From Agrostemma githago (lineage: Eukaryota > Streptophyta > Magnoliopsida > Caryophyllales > Caryophyllaceae), in assembly GCA_958450325.1 (NCBI GenBank), contig OY288247.1:60019701-60083700 (forward strand): DNA of 64,000 nucleotides. Reading direction: 5' to 3'. Numbering within the stretch: position 1 is the stretch's first letter; every line of letters starts with the position of its first letter. The notes beneath the pieces are model-generated. The model was not told the DNA's origin. It made no database searches and saw only the letters and a list, made by a program, of their open reading frames with translations. Below are positions 1 through 11,378 of this stretch, piece by piece. The position numbers were made by a program, and so were the translations under genes.

Positions 1-321
1 CGGCATACCCGTCCATGAATGACAGAAGGGCATGATCGGCCGTGTTATCCACCAGTATATCGATGTGTGGTAATGGAAAATCATCCTTCGGGCTTGCTTT
101 GTTAAGGTCTCCAAAATCTACGCATACCCGCACCTTACCGTCCTTTTTAGGAACCGGCACGATGTTTGCGACCCAGTCCGGATACTCGGACACTTGTATG
201 AAGCCGGCTTTGAACTGTTTGTCGACTTCTTCCTTTACTTTGAGAGACCACTCGGGCCTCATTCGACGAAGCTTCTGTTTGACCGGTTTGCACCCGTCTT
301 TGATAGGTATGCGGTGCTCGG
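1..321 (-). pseudogene. T1 reverse transcriptase N-terminal part, out of frame and cut by window edge
   Basis: The minus strand continues the pol protein in a different frame from the upstream gag-protease frame. It encodes the region equivalent to T4 pol around residues 545-660, including the conserved segments around YPDWVANIVPVPKKDGKVRVC and the stretch ending FMDGYAG. Compared with T4 at the same place, one base is missing just after the shared GIDRE residues, so the upstream frame ends in TAG at 322-324. The catalytic YxDD box lies outside the window. This copy cannot make a gag-pol fusion without recoding; a programmed frameshift is unlikely because T4 reads straight through. Confidence 0.85.
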
Positions 322-3300
322 CTACTCTCGGTCTATCCCCGGCATGTCCTTGTAGGACCACGCGAAGACGTCTTTGAACTCTTGGAGAAGGTTTATAAAC
401 TGTTGTTTCTCCTCGGGATCTAAGGATAACCCTATCTTAAGTATCTGAGGCTCTAGGGTTGTTCCCACGTTTATGGATTCGGTCTCTTCAATCACCGGAT
501 TCCGGGATTCCCTTTGCTCTAGTTGCTCGATCAGATGTGGAGGTAAGGGTACCTGTTCGTCGGATTTCTCAATGTCATAGCATAAAATGTTTTTGAAAGC
601 AGGATTTAAAAGAGACAAGTCGTAAGCAGAACGGTTGTTATTATTGATTGAAAACTTGGAAAACAGCTCAAAGAGAGCAGCCATCTGATCGTTGGTCAGT
701 GGCGGAATTGGTAAAGCACTCGGGACAGACCCCGAAGTGCTAGCAGCAGGAATGATATAAGGGAGGGGGGTTACGGGAGTGACTCTAGCACCGACTTCTC
801 TAGACTCGACCTCAGACTCTGACTCAGACTCCGACTCAGACTCGGACTCAGACTCAGGCATGTCTCCCTCTCCGGTGACCAGCTTGTAGATCCTTCCTTG
901 ACTGTCAGTCCACTTGATAGTCTTCCTCCAGGCCCTTTTTCCCGTCTCGAAATCAACATCCGAGATCAGCTTGGTCGGGTCAAACCTGTTGCTGCGGAGA
1001 ATCAGGTTGACCAGGTCTTCCTTTGGAGTCGGGGCTACGGTGTCTTCCCCGAAGAGTAGCCCTAGCGTGGGCTCGGCATCATCCGCTCCGTCGGACTGTA
1101 TGAGGGCGAACACCTCATCCGGGATGTAGTTGCAATCCCGGGCCAAGTGGGTCCCGAGGTGCGTAGCATTCGGTTGGTATAGTCCAACCTGGATGGCCCC
1201 GAACACGGGTGTGACAAAGTAGTCAGACAACCGTGGGCTGTAAGGGCTCAAGTAGATACCCTTCATGATGTTGCAGGCCTTTTCGATTCCTGCTCGGACA
1301 ACGTTGTCCGGAGTGAGGGCATAGCCAAGGCCGAAGTGAGAGTCTTCGTCCTTGAGAACCTCGATGATCTTCCCAGCTGGAAGGTCGGGTCGAGAGGTAG
1401 CCCCCGGAAGGTACCCTAGGTTTTGGAGCATTGTGTCAATGCTCGTGGTGAAGTAAGGCCTAAAGAGGTACTCTTCCTCGATCATCCCCACAAAGTCGAA
1501 CCCCCAGAGGTCCGTGCGGCCCGTGGCGTTACAGCTAGCCACGGTCATTGGGGTTGCCTCTAAAGTAATAACGCTGTCGAGTAGAGGCATCTTGATCTTA
1601 CGGTGGAGGGTGGAGGATACAGCTTTGACCGCGTGGATCCACGGCCTTCCTAGGGCCAAGTTGAATGATGAGGTGACATCAATCACTTGAAATTCAAGCT
1701 CCTTTTCTACCGGGCCCGTGATGATGGTCAGTTTTATGGCCCCAGCTACCGACTTTGGACTCCCATCAAAGGCTTGGATGGTTTGAGCAGTCGGGAGGTA
1801 GTCAGCCTCGGTAATGCCGAGGGCTTTGGCGGTCCTTAGAGGAAGGACATTCACAGCGGACCCGTCATCAACCAAGGTCATAGGAAGATACTTCCCTCGA
1901 CAAATCACCGTGATGTAAAGGGCCAGGTTATGGGAGGTCCCAAATGGCGGCAGGTCGGCTTCAGAAAAGGTGATCATTGGGCCTCCTTCTTTGGCCTTAC
2001 CCTTTAGGTGGGGTAGGACCGTGGCTACCATTTCAGCGGGGGTAGCCAAAGAGTCGATCTTGACTTGATCGAGAGCCTTTGTAAGTGCTTCTCGATGTTC
2101 TTGAGAGCTAACAAGGAGTTGCCATATAGTGAGGTCAACTCGGGTTCTTCTCAGTTGTTTCACAATAGCCGTTTCAGCGGTCGGCTCCTCAGGGGCGACT
2201 TCCATCCCGAGTGGATCGGTGATGGTTGTCGGGATAGGGGTGTCCCTAGTGCTTGTGGCTAAGTAGGGACGACCAAGGTTGTTGCTGGCTAGGACCCGAG
2301 TTTTAGCCTCTCGGATCTGTTCAGGGGTGATAGGAACGGTTTCCCCTTTAGCGAGGTAGATATCGTCCTCGTCGTCAAACCAGATCCCGTTCACTTGCGG
2401 GATAAAAGGAGAGATAAGGTGAGAACAGTCAATCACCTCCCCGGCAAAGATGGCATGGGAGCTGAAAGGGTTCTCCTTGTTGCTGGGCTTATCTCCGGGT
2501 AGCGGGATTTTACCGCTTTCGATCAGGTCCTGGATCAAGTGTTTCAGCTTCCAACATTTTTCGGTGTCATGCCCATTGCCCCGGTGGTATTGGCAATAGG
2601 CCTGAGCATTGTAGTTCTTGGAGCGTCGCTCGACCGGAACTTCAGGAGTTGGGCCTATCGGTTGGATTAGGCCTTTGGAGGATAGCCTTTGTAAGGCATA
2701 GGTATAGGTAGTACCTATATCAGTGAAGACCCGAGGTGGGGTGTTCTTCTTGGACGAGGCATCTAGTAGATTAACCGCGTCAAAAATGCTGCGAGTTGCA
2801 GCCTGGGGCTTAGTGGTGGAGGAAGAGGCCCCTTGGTACCCTTTTCTAGTGGCCTTAGTGAGGCCTTCTAGTCTCAAGTCGTCTTCGATCCTCATACCCA
2901 TTTCAGTAAGGGTGGTGAAATTGGGTATGACAGCATATCGGAGGTGAACCCGGTAGGAAGGGAGGAGGTTCTTGACAAAAGCCTCCACCAAAGTCTTCTC
3001 ATTGGGCTTATCAACCAGTTTCACGCTCTCGGCCCTCCAGCGTTGAAGGTATTTAGTAAAACCTTCCTTTGGCTCTTGGGCCATGGCCTCCAGAGATCGC
3101 ATTGTGGTTTGGATCTCGGTGTTATCAGCATAGTTCCGAGCGAACTCGGTAGCCACATCGTCCCATGTAGGGTATTTTTTCGGGTCTAGCCTGTAGTACC
3201 AGGCCCGTGGGTGCTTCTCAAGGGATGCAGCAAAGAGATTCTTGAACATGGTCGAATCCACTCCCTTGATGGCCATGAATTCCTTGAAGGCCCGCACATG

Positions 3301-3636
3301 TAGTAACGGGTCTTCAGTTCCCTCGAACATGGGCAAACCTGTGAGATTCAGGTTTGCGGGCAGCTTGTCACTCACCGTGGAGTACTCTCGGCTATTCTCC
3401 CGGTGGATATTGTTACTCCCAGTCAAGTGGACTTGTTCTTCTAGTCGGCGTACAGCGCTAACCAGTTCAGTTATGGGCCCAGCAGTCTCGACATTAGGAG
3501 CCCTTTGCTCCACCGTAGCTAAGCGAGCAACAATGGCTACCTGGCCAGCCCTCATTTCGGTCAGTTGGGCTTCGATGTCGGTCTGCTTTGCGACCATGGC
3601 GTCCAAAGCGGTTTGCAGGCTGTTCAAAGTAGCCAT
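322..3636 (-). CDS. T1 gag-protease polyprotein
   Basis: An open frame of 1104 codons. Gag forms the particle that packages element RNA; the aspartic protease cleaves the polyprotein. Visible parts: an N-terminal heptad-like segment (about residues 1-70, possible coiled coil), a retrotransposon gag core (about 105-265, with HVRAFKEFMAIKGVD and SVKLVDKPNEKTLVEAF), a zinc-knuckle-like C-x2-H-x4-H-x4-C motif (about 346-361, YCQYHRGNGHDTEKCWKL), and a protease with the DDGSAVN active-site motif near residue 590. A run of Ser-Glu dipeptides follows at about 926-945. The start ATG was chosen because it precedes the first residues shared with T2. The frame ends at the 1-base frameshift before RT. 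It is the best preserved gag in the window. Confidence 0.9.
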   Translation of the reverse strand: MATLNSLQTALDAMVAKQTDIEAQLTEMRAGQVAIVARLATVEQRAPNVETAGPITELVSAVRRLEEQVHLTGSNNIHRENSREYSTVSDKLPANLNLTGLPMFEGTEDPLLHVRAFKEFMAIKGVDSTMFKNLFAASLEKHPRAWYYRLDPKKYPTWDDVATEFARNYADNTEIQTTMRSLEAMAQEPKEGFTKYLQRWRAESVKLVDKPNEKTLVEAFVKNLLPSYRVHLRYAVIPNFTTLTEMGMRIEDDLRLEGLTKATRKGYQGASSSTTKPQAATRSIFDAVNLLDASSKKNTPPRVFTDIGTTYTYALQRLSSKGLIQPIGPTPEVPVERRSKNYNAQAYCQYHRGNGHDTEKCWKLKHLIQDLIESGKIPLPGDKPSNKENPFSSHAIFAGEVIDCSHLISPFIPQVNGIWFDDEDDIYLAKGETVPITPEQIREAKTRVLASNNLGRPYLATSTRDTPIPTTITDPLGMEVAPEEPTAETAIVKQLRRTRVDLTIWQLLVSSQEHREALTKALDQVKIDSLATPAEMVATVLPHLKGKAKEGGPMITFSEADLPPFGTSHNLALYITVICRGKYLPMTLVDDGSAVNVLPLRTAKALGITEADYLPTAQTIQAFDGSPKSVAGAIKLTIITGPVEKELEFQVIDVTSSFNLALGRPWIHAVKAVSSTLHRKIKMPLLDSVITLEATPMTVASCNATGRTDLWGFDFVGMIEEEYLFRPYFTTSIDTMLQNLGYLPGATSRPDLPAGKIIEVLKDEDSHFGLGYALTPDNVVRAGIEKACNIMKGIYLSPYSPRLSDYFVTPVFGAIQVGLYQPNATHLGTHLARDCNYIPDEVFALIQSDGADDAEPTLGLLFGEDTVAPTPKEDLVNLILRSNRFDPTKLISDVDFETGKRAWRKTIKWTDSQGRIYKLVTGEGDMPESESESESESESESEVESREVGARVTPVTPLPYIIPAASTSGSVPSALPIPPLTNDQMAALFELFSKFSINNNNRSAYDLSLLNPAFKNILCYDIEKSDEQVPLPPHLIEQLEQRESRNPVIEETESINVGTTLEPQILKIGLSLDPEEKQQFINLLQEFKDVFAWSYKDMPGIDRE

Positions 3637-4807
3637 CCTTTGAGCGTGTCTGGTTGCCGGTGGCCTGTCTGTAAGAACACCGCGTAATCAGAAACTGAAC
3701 CCAGACCTCGGAAAAAAGAGAGGAAAAGTATATCCCGAGCGACACTTAGGAAAGAAGACTAAAGACTCGAGGAGGACATCTAGACGGATGACTCGATGGG
3801 TGGTATAACTTCCTTAGGATTTTGGCTTTGTGGGCCTAATCCCGTTCGAAGGAAGGTCCACGTGAGACTTTTTCCCCAGGCTTTTGACTCGAGTGTATGG
3901 ACGGACTTTCCTTTGTAGGGGTATGCCCTACGCGGGTCGGTCGTGCCTTGACGGATAAGGCGGACTCGGGAACGGGGGGAAACTCGTGATATAGGATCAG
4001 CGGAGTTTCGACGCTATAGACCTTCGACATACTATGCAAAGACCCGACACACGGCTAAACGGTAGGTCCTATAATAAGGAAGGTTTACTAGGAAAGTTGG
4101 ATGTTTGAATTTTGAATATTAAGTGGATGAATTTCCGAGAGTTTGGAAATAAAAAAAACGGAATTTCGAAAACCAAGATTAGAATTTTGAAAATTCAGAA
4201 AATCGAGATGGTGTTGGAAATTCATGAATTAAAACGGGCAGCATGCCGACTAGAGAAAAAAGGATGTTTTGGGTCAAATCATTTGATCCTAAATTTCGGC
4301 GGCATTCCGAGTTTTGAAAATTGGATATTTTGAAAAGACGGGTCCCGAAACGGACAGCATTTCGGGTTTTTCAAAATTTGGGTGTTTTGGAAAGATGCAT
4401 TTTTTTTTTTGAAATGACGGTTTTTTTGAAAAATGACACGGAAACCAAGTAGCACGTAGTCAAACAAGCATTATAACGACGCTTATGTATGCTTTACACT
4501 AAGTCTCGGTCGGTCAAAGTAGGATCTATACCAACGACGATCGCATTCTCACGAAACGGGACGGACTTCCTAGCCGATTTGGAACTAGGACCTGCCGTAA
4601 AACCCCGGTGAGTTCCGCCATCGAAGTCTTTAGTGCACCCATGTAGGAATGCACCGTGGTATAGTGGGATGTCGGTCACAAGTAACCGGCCCGGGCAAAA
4701 TTTGGGTTATGCATGAATCATTAAACTAATGCGCGCACACTAATATTCGAACGATTTCTCTTCGAGTCTCACCCTAGGAACCCCGATGACATGTGGTACA
4801 TCAGGTT
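3637..4807 (-). other. T1 untranslated leader
   Basis: Sequence between the primer binding site and gag. No credible coding frame of useful length is seen. It is alignable by eye with the T2 leader (23371-24467): for example the stretch around 3850-3925 recurs near 23580-23660. It contains AT-rich runs of the type GAAAATT in the LTR-proximal half. Confidence 0.7.
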
Positions 4808-4825
4808 TCCCCAGCAGAGTCGCCA
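4808..4825 (-). other. T1 primer binding site
   Basis: On the minus strand TGGCGACTCTGCTGGGGA begins three bases after the LTR end, the normal position for a tRNA primer site. T2 has the same site with two differences. It begins TGG, as expected for pairing with a tRNA CCA end. The tRNA is not identified with certainty; tRNA-Arg is the primer described for related Ogre elements. Confidence 0.75.
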
Positions 4826-5823
4826 AATTGTGGACATGACGTAGGTCCACCCCGACGCGGCCACGCGCGGGTTTGGGTAGGCGAATGAATCTCGTGGTGA
4901 GATTGTTCTCAGGTTCGAAATTTAAGTCAAAATGGAGTCGCCACCGAATTTTGTGGTTATTCGGAACCATACGAGCCCACTCTATGTCGTCATGGGCTAT
5001 ACACAAAGTAAGCCCACTTCGATTTCAGAGTTCATTGGGCTCGTCCCTTTGCATTGCAATACCGATACCGTATAAACCGGCTTTCGTGTATAGAATGACT
5101 CTCGTGCGCCAAGGGTTTCGGGCATCCGGAAACCAAAGGTTCTGAGTAAGGGGTGAGGGTACGTGTTGGGAAGCCCACTAAGGACACCCAACCCCGCCCG
5201 CACATGGCGGCCTCTACTAAGACATCGTTCGTGTTCGTGTGAGCGCGCTAGTAAAACGATTAAATGATATGCAAACAGCGTTTTCGGGCTAAGCATATGA
5301 GTTATTGGTTAACTACGTCATTTAATGCATCTTGGTTATGGTCGAAATGATTTAGCATGCGAGGCTCACTTATAAAGCGATAAGCAAGTAAATAAATGAA
5401 ACTCAAACGTAAATAACGTACAAGTTACACGGGCGGAAATACAACCCGGCCAATACAAAAATTACATAAACAATATGGAAATGGTATAATAAATAAATAA
5501 AAGTTAGGAACGGACCCGTATGTAAGCTTGACTGCGAAATGTGTAAGTGAACTAACCTCGCTTAAATATACATTGTGTTGTACATCAAACGAAGGACGGA
5601 GACATAGGGCCTAGGCGTGATGCTAGCCCGATCCTATGCCTCGAGGCCTTGTCCCGACTTATCACGTCGAAAAATCGATCAAAGTCGTTAAGGTGTCGTG
5701 ATGTGCATGGTTTTGAAAATGGAATAGTCACGTGATAGTCTTTCCACGTGATGACTAATGTCGATAAAAAGACGAGGCTTGAAAGTGTGTGTCAAGGCCC
5801 TCGGTTTTCTGGGTTACAGGACC

Positions 5824-6001
5824 CACTCGGTCGAGTCATGGCCTGACTCGGTCGAGTGCGTCCTCAAAAAAGTTTCTACCCAATGTTATGGACGCTACTC
5901 GATCGAGTGGCCTAAGCACTCGGTCGAGTAGCCCCTCGAAAAAGGGTCTGCCCAGCCTGATGAACGCTACTCGATCGAGTGGCCTATGCACTCGGTCGAG
6001 T
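5824..6001 (-). repeat. Phased palindrome array in LTR A, downstream of TATA
   Basis: Six copies of a 12-base palindrome ACTCGRTCGAGT start at 5824, 5846, 5897, 5918, 5969 and 5990. Spacings are 22, 51, 21, 51 and 21 bp, so pairs recur every 72-73 bp. The surrounding 72-bp unit is also repeated. Confidence 0.9.
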
Positions 6002-6893
6002 AATTCCTGTACGAGTGTCAACTCGTCTCGTATTTTTTGGGGTTGAAAACGACGGTCGGTCGAGTTAAATGCAAATATCGCATGACTTGAATTTAACTCG
6101 ACCTCCGGTACTATAATCGTGTACATATACGATTATAATACCGTTGTCGGGATTTTATGAAATGTTTACGTTAGAAAATTTGAATTAGTAACGGAATGCT
6201 TCCCTCTACGTCACGACATCGAAACTAACCCTTTCGGGTTATGTGATGTCGGTTTTCGTGTCGACGGGTTCCGCACTAATTAAAATGGGATCGGATATGT
6301 TCAACTACGATTAATCGTGGTCACGTCACGCCCTTGAGTACATTGGGGCGGGGCTCCTCGAAAGGGCTCCACCTCCGTCGTTGCTCGTAAAGGGATTAGA
6401 CGGACTTTAGGCGGCAATTATAGTCAAACGTATCCGAAATCGAAGTTTCGATATTAATATATATATACGCGGTATGATAGTAATATGTTAGTAACGCGAA
6501 TAAAAAGTTAGTATGCGAAAATGAAATGTTAGGATGTTAGAGTTAGAGTGTAAGAATTGCAATACTAGTATAAGTATAATATTAACAATACAAAAAAACA
6601 TAAAATAAAGAAGACAAAGATCGAAATGGGGTTTAGGACACCCTCAACATACATGCTTAGTAAGGACCTCGGAAATGGACTCGCGAATAGTGACGGGACT
6701 ATGGAGTATCGAGGATGTATGTAAGTTATGGTGTACCTGTGTGTGTGGGTGAAAATGTCGGTTTATCGAGGGACAAGGGACTCGGTTTGTGTGTATGTTT
6801 GCTTAGGGTTGTAGAGTGTAGAAGGATTAGGGTAATAGTTTAGTGTAACTTTGCATTAGGTCAAAACTTGAAATGCAAAAGGGTTGGAGGGGG

Positions 6894-6901
6894 TATTTAT
6901 A
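6894..6901 (-). promoter_or_regulatory. LTR A TATA box
   Basis: TATAAATA on the minus strand. The same element is found at the matching place in LTR B (26473-26480) and LTR C (55894-55901), and as TATATAAA in LTR D (36818-36825). It is the probable start region for element RNA. Confidence 0.75.
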
Positions 6902-6924
6902 GAGTTTACCCCACGACCTAGGGT

Positions 6925-7032
6925 CACTCGATCGAGTGGCCCTAGTGCACTCGATCGAGTGCCCTAGAAAATAGGCCTGATCCGATTTTTGACGCTCCAC
7001 TCGACCGAGTGGGTCAATCCACTCAATCGAGT
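6925..7032 (-). repeat. Phased palindrome array upstream of LTR A TATA box
   Basis: Palindromes of the ACTCGATCGAGT type start at 6925, 6949, 7000 and 7021 (the last has one changed base, ACTCAATCGAGT). Spacings are 24, 51 and 21 bp. In transcript orientation the array lies about 25-130 bp upstream of the TATA box. Confidence 0.88.
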
Positions 7033-7428
7033 GGATCAGGTAAATCGAGGTAAAAGAGGAAAGGTTTGACTTTGTTGATTGTGTAATATTTTTTGAATTC
7101 AATTTGGGCGCCAGCTTCTAGAAGGTGCACTTGGGCTGTTTTTGTGACGGGTTCGTCTTTGACCGGGTTTTGACCCGGTCGCCAAAAGACGGGATTTATT
7201 TTTGGTGTCGGTTTTGGCCCAAATTAGTCTTATTTTGCTCGGAACGACCCACTGGGCCTAAATTTGAGGTCTGTTTTGTGAGATTATTACTCCGCTAAAA
7301 GTCCATGTCAGATATTATTGATTTCGGGTCCAAATCCGAGTATACTAAGTCACGTTTGCGTCCGATCATCATCGGGTGTTTGTCGGGAACTGCTATAGAC
7401 ACTAGCAGGCAAAATGCGGGTGTCTACA

Positions 7429-7848
7429 AATTGAGTCTTGTTTCCTTCTACGAACTTTTCGGTCTCGAACTTAGCTTTTCAACGCATCCTGAATTACTTG
7501 ATTCCGATGTCGTATGAGTGAGATATCGTCATTTCAAGACAGCTCGATCGAGTTGGCCTTTGACTTTTGCGTGACCCGTCCTAACCGACTTTGTTCATTA
7601 ACTCGGTTTTTTTTCTCGTCTTTTGCTCGGTCATTCTTTAGACGGTACCTACAAAAATACACACGAGACAAGGCAGTACCAAATTCTCGGGAAATAACAT
7701 TTATTACGATAATTATAACTAAAACAACTAATTAACACTTAATATCGTATAATAACCTATATTGAGCTATAATAACAATTAAGCACACAAAATCGACCCG
7801 AATAAGTAAATAAATGTGGGTAAATAATCACTAAAATGACGTTTATCA
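7429..7848 (-). repeat. N3 3' LTR, fragment left of T1 insertion
   Basis: 420 bp that match 13136-13558 base for base apart from roughly a dozen differences. It ends GTTTATCA, the same end as the 5' LTR. The missing remainder should lie beyond the far end of T1, outside the window. Confidence 0.9.
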
Positions 7849-7862
7849 ACTCCCCACACTTA
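7849..7862 (-). other. N3 polypurine tract
   Basis: On the minus strand TAAGTGTGGGGAGT directly precedes the 3' LTR. This is the usual plus-strand primer position. N2 has nearly the same tract at 16512-16525. Confidence 0.75.
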
Positions 7863-9412
7863 AACCTTATTCGTCCTCGAGTAAGCTCAAATAGTCTACG
7901 ACAAAAGCAACTTATTCACTAAATAAAAACAAAAACATAATAGCCGATACGAGACAATAAACGGGCTCGCTCCGTCCCTTCAACTCACAACGAGATACTA
8001 TGAGGAGAGTATCCCCTTGCAAGGCAAGTGGGGTCTTGCCAAAATTGCGAGACGACCAACAATAATAAAGCACAAAACTCGGTAATATAATGGTCATCTC
8101 TAGTCAAAACGAGTCACCTCCCTCAACAAGGCGACTAAGCAAATCCCAAATCGACAATCAAAATTCTAAAAACCAACTAAGACATAAAGTATGACTAAGA
8201 AATACTTCACAAGTTGCATATTTTCATTGTACATCTACTAATCTATAACTTGGGTAAGCAAAATAGGGTGTATGGTGGAAATGGAGTGAACTAACATGGC
8301 GTTATAACCGAAAATGAAACACAAAGTCCCTCCTCTCACATAATAAGAGGTTCGGATCGTCCGGTACTAACTTGGTGACTAGAAAGGAGGATTAAATTTA
8401 TTTGCGAAGTGGATGAGAAATAATAAATATGCATAAGCTCACTTATTTGAACAACTTTTTTTTCTTTTGATTTTCTTCTTTTTCATTTTTCTTTCTTTTT
8501 TTCATTTTTTTCATCAATCTTTTTTTCTTTTCGAAACACTTCGAATTATTTGAGAAGTGACTCTTTTTTTTCTTTTGATTTTTGATTTTGTCACTTTGAA
8601 TTGAAATGTGAGCAATTATTAAACACTTTTTTTTTGTGTTTTTCTTGGATTTTCTCATTTTTGTGATTTTTATATGGATATAATGTCACCAAGTCGGGAT
8701 CCGGTCACCATAGGACAAAATGAACAAATGGATATATCACACCATGAGATGAATATGTGATCAATAGTGAAGGTATACACCCTAAATCACTAATAAAGCA
8801 AAGATTAGTCGATTTACAATACTAATATGCAACACTAAGTATTTCCAAATCATTCTTTTCATCAAAGTTGAAATCTAGAAAATCGACTAAACTCTTAGGA
8901 AAATGCAAAACTTCTTTTTGGATTTTTCAATTTTTCAAATTTTTAGGAGTTTTTGAAACTTTTTTGACAAAAAAAGAAACAAAACACACGCACACAAAAG
9001 AGAAACTAAAAAAAACCACAACACATATTCACAAGTGCTAACATTACCAACTTACTTCCAACATCCCAACACAACACTTATCCACAACAAAATCACACCA
9101 CCAAAACCAAAACTTCCACCAAAATCAATCCAACCACGATCCAATAAGCAACAAGGTCTCCCCCATACTTAAACGAAACATTGTTCTCAATGTTTAAGAC
9201 TAGGGAGGGAGAAAAGAGAGGGTGGGTGAAGAATTTACCATTGCAAGCTCGATCTTCCATTATTTGATGAAGGATTCTTGATCTATTCTCTTTAATCCAC
9301 CATCTTCTTGTTACTTCTTCAAGATTATAAGTTGATTCCTACACACAAGAAAACAAAACAAAAGCACACACAAAGAAAACAAAAACAAGGAAATATATAC
9401 ATTAAACACAAA
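7863..9412 (-). other. N3 3' non-coding interior
   Basis: No coding frame is supported. The part next to the LTR resembles N2 (both carry CCTCGAGTAAG just inside the polypurine tract). Around 8443-8660 the plus strand is dominated by T and the minus strand by A; this makes a lysine-rich open frame that I take as low-complexity sequence, not a gene. Confidence 0.6.
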
Positions 9413-11210
9413 TCAAACAAGTAAGTCACCTAAATACCCTACCAAAGATCTCATTAACTTGTCATAAGCATTTGAACAATCCTCACCAACATGATCATAG
9501 TGAGGCAAGCAAGAGAATCCACAATACCAAGATATAAGAGTGGTAGTGTAGGGTTTGTGGATATGGTAGGCACTCGGAATCTCAAATTTCAAACAGGGCT
9601 TATCATCATATTCTAAGGAAGGTTTACCTATCTCAAATTGAGCAATAACATACTTCTTTTCATTATCAAAACCCTCCACCAATATATCCTCAAATGACAA
9701 GCCTAAAGCACAATCAACATTGAGAGAATTCTCCCAATCTTCCTCGACATACATAACCTCAATAGAAGGAGTAAGAGAAATGAGATCCAAATCATCAATA
9801 TGTGAAAAAGACTCAAAATCCATACAAGGGAGAGACTCAAATTTCTCAAAAATAGGTTCCTCAAAGAAATTATCCTCACAATCCCAAGTATCATCGATCT
9901 CAAAAATCTTATCACTCAAAGCATCATCAAGTATCTCATCATCCTTCCTTTGCTCTTTCCTCTCGACCTCAAGAGTCTCTCTTTTCCTCAACTCCCTTTC
10001 CAAAATCTCATAATTGACCTCAAATGACATGCCCTCCAACTCACACAAGCTAAGATCTTCGTGGGTTTCCTCTCTACAAAGATCATTAAGCTTATCCAAG
10101 CACACATTTTCCTCGAAAAGCACACATTCCAACTCACAATCATTAACACTCACAACAAGAGGTGTAAGTTCAACAAGGGAATACAAAAGTTGTGTTGAAG
10201 GAAGGCAAGTCGGTTCACAAGAATCAATAGCATGCAAATCATCATTAACATCATTCATCTTGTTAGCATTTGAAGGGGTTTGGGGAACATATGGAACAAC
10301 ATGCAAATCATCATCGTCCTCCTCATCATCAATAAGAGGTGGAAATAAACAAGAAGGAAGATCATTAAAAGTAATTCCCAAATCACCACAAGAAGCATAA
10401 GTAGATGAAATGTCATGCATAGCATTCACGGTCACAAGGGGAGAAGAAGCTTGACAAATAGGAGAATCATGCACAATATCAAGAGAATAAGAGTCTACGC
10501 TAGCACTCAACTCATGTTGCAAAGAAAGCATAGGTGGGTTATCTCTAAGTTCTCTCACTTGAGGTCTCACTCTCGCAAATCCCCATTGGTCATTTACACT
10601 AGCCACTCTTTCAATTAAACCGGAAACTTCATCATCATTTAACTCGTTGAATTTTCTCTCGGATGAAAAGATGATTAAGTTTCGATGGTGAGGAAGCAAA
10701 CCTTGAAGGAAGGTCGAACTGGTTAGCCAAAGTGGGATTCCATGAACTGGACAAGCTCTCAATAAACCCTTAAACCTAACCCAAGACTCACTCAAACTCT
10801 CAAACTCGCCTTGTTCAAAGCTAAGAATCTCATCTCTAAACTTGGCAACCTTCGAGGGAGAGAAAAATTTCCTAAGAAATGCAAGGGCTAGTGGGTTTCA
10901 AGAGGTGAAGGTGTTAGGAGGGTGTGAACGAAACCATCTCTTAGCTCCATCCTTAAGAAAAAAATGGAAACAATATAAGCTTAATGGTATCAAGGGGTAC
11001 CCCATCCCTTTTAAACACACAACACAAGTCCACAAAATTCTCCAGAAGACCATATAAATCCTCACTCTCAAGCCCATGAAAGGCATCCCGCTCCACCAAA
11101 TCAATATAATAAGGCTCAATATCGAAGCAAGGACCCTCAAAAACCCCAATGTTAATGGGTGAGGCAAACAAGTCGGGATCCGGTCTACTATGGTCGGCAA
11201 GACAAGGCAT
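9413..11210 (-). pseudogene. N3 gag, broken
   Basis: Gag-like capsid protein of Athila type. The frame opens at an ATG at 11210 (MPCLADHSRPDPDLF). It shifts by one base in a run of A residues near 10957-10966, meets a TGA at 10898-10900 where related proteins have Trp, and then stays open to 9413. The gag core is recognisable: KRWFRSHPPNTF before the TGA, and FRDEILSFEQGEFESL and ESWVRFKGLLRACP after it, the last being the typical W-x2-hydrophobic-K-x-L-L-x2-C-P block of plant gag proteins. The C-terminal 300 or so residues are acidic and not recognised. No zinc knuckle is seen. With two lesions and no pol, this copy cannot supply gag by itself. Confidence 0.75.
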
Positions 11211-11378
11211 TATAGATAAGAAGAGAAGAAGAGATTAAAGAAGAATGACAAAATAAGACACAAGTGAAAAGAGAACAAAGAAAACACACAAATATATATA
11301 CAAAACGAGAAAAAATAAGAAAAAATAAGAAGAGACTAACTCCGAAACAAAACTAAGACAAATATCTAACTTAGCACC

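Larger units (their letters stand above)
1..7428 (-). mobile_element. T1: Ty3/gypsy Tat-lineage retrotransposon, left part outside window
   Basis: Minus-strand LTR retrotransposon. From right to left it shows a 5' LTR (4829-7428), primer binding site, untranslated leader, a gag-protease reading frame and the start of reverse transcriptase, which runs off the left edge. The lineage is judged from close protein similarity to T4 at the right end of the window, which carries the extra archaeal-type RNase H domain known from Tat elements. No large open frame lies between the 5' LTR and gag, which argues against Ogre proper and for a Retand-like Tat element. T1 is inserted in the 3' LTR of N3: N3 sequence resumes directly at 7429. 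Confidence 0.9.
4829..7428 (-). repeat. T1 5' LTR (LTR A), 2600 bp
   Basis: Minus-strand LTR starting TGTAGACACCC and ending GTCATGTCCACA, so it has TG...CA ends. It is a relative of LTR B (24489-26993), LTR C (54068-56489) and solo LTR D (36275-38837, plus strand): all share both termini, the segment carrying GATGATGATCGGACG near the start, and the TATA region. It is bounded on the right by N3 LTR sequence and on the left by the primer binding site. Confidence 0.93.

Noticed and set aside
3637..4807. Ogre-type ORF1 upstream of gag
   Set aside because: No long frame in T1 or T2 leaders; only short frames that differ between the two.
5824..6001. CRISPR-like look of short palindromes at regular spacing
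   Set aside because: The intervening sequence is itself repeated and not unique, the repeats are 12 bp, and the context is a plant LTR.
5789..6126. Open frames on both strands of LTR A with repeated SSGLSTRSS-type or LDRVxRPLDRV-type peptides
   Set aside because: They are direct translations of the 72-bp palindrome repeat; the same happens in LTR D (37790-38123). No start context or family supports a protein.
8443..8658. Lysine-rich 71-residue frame
   Set aside because: A product of an A-rich strand (T runs on the plus strand) in the N3 non-coding interior.
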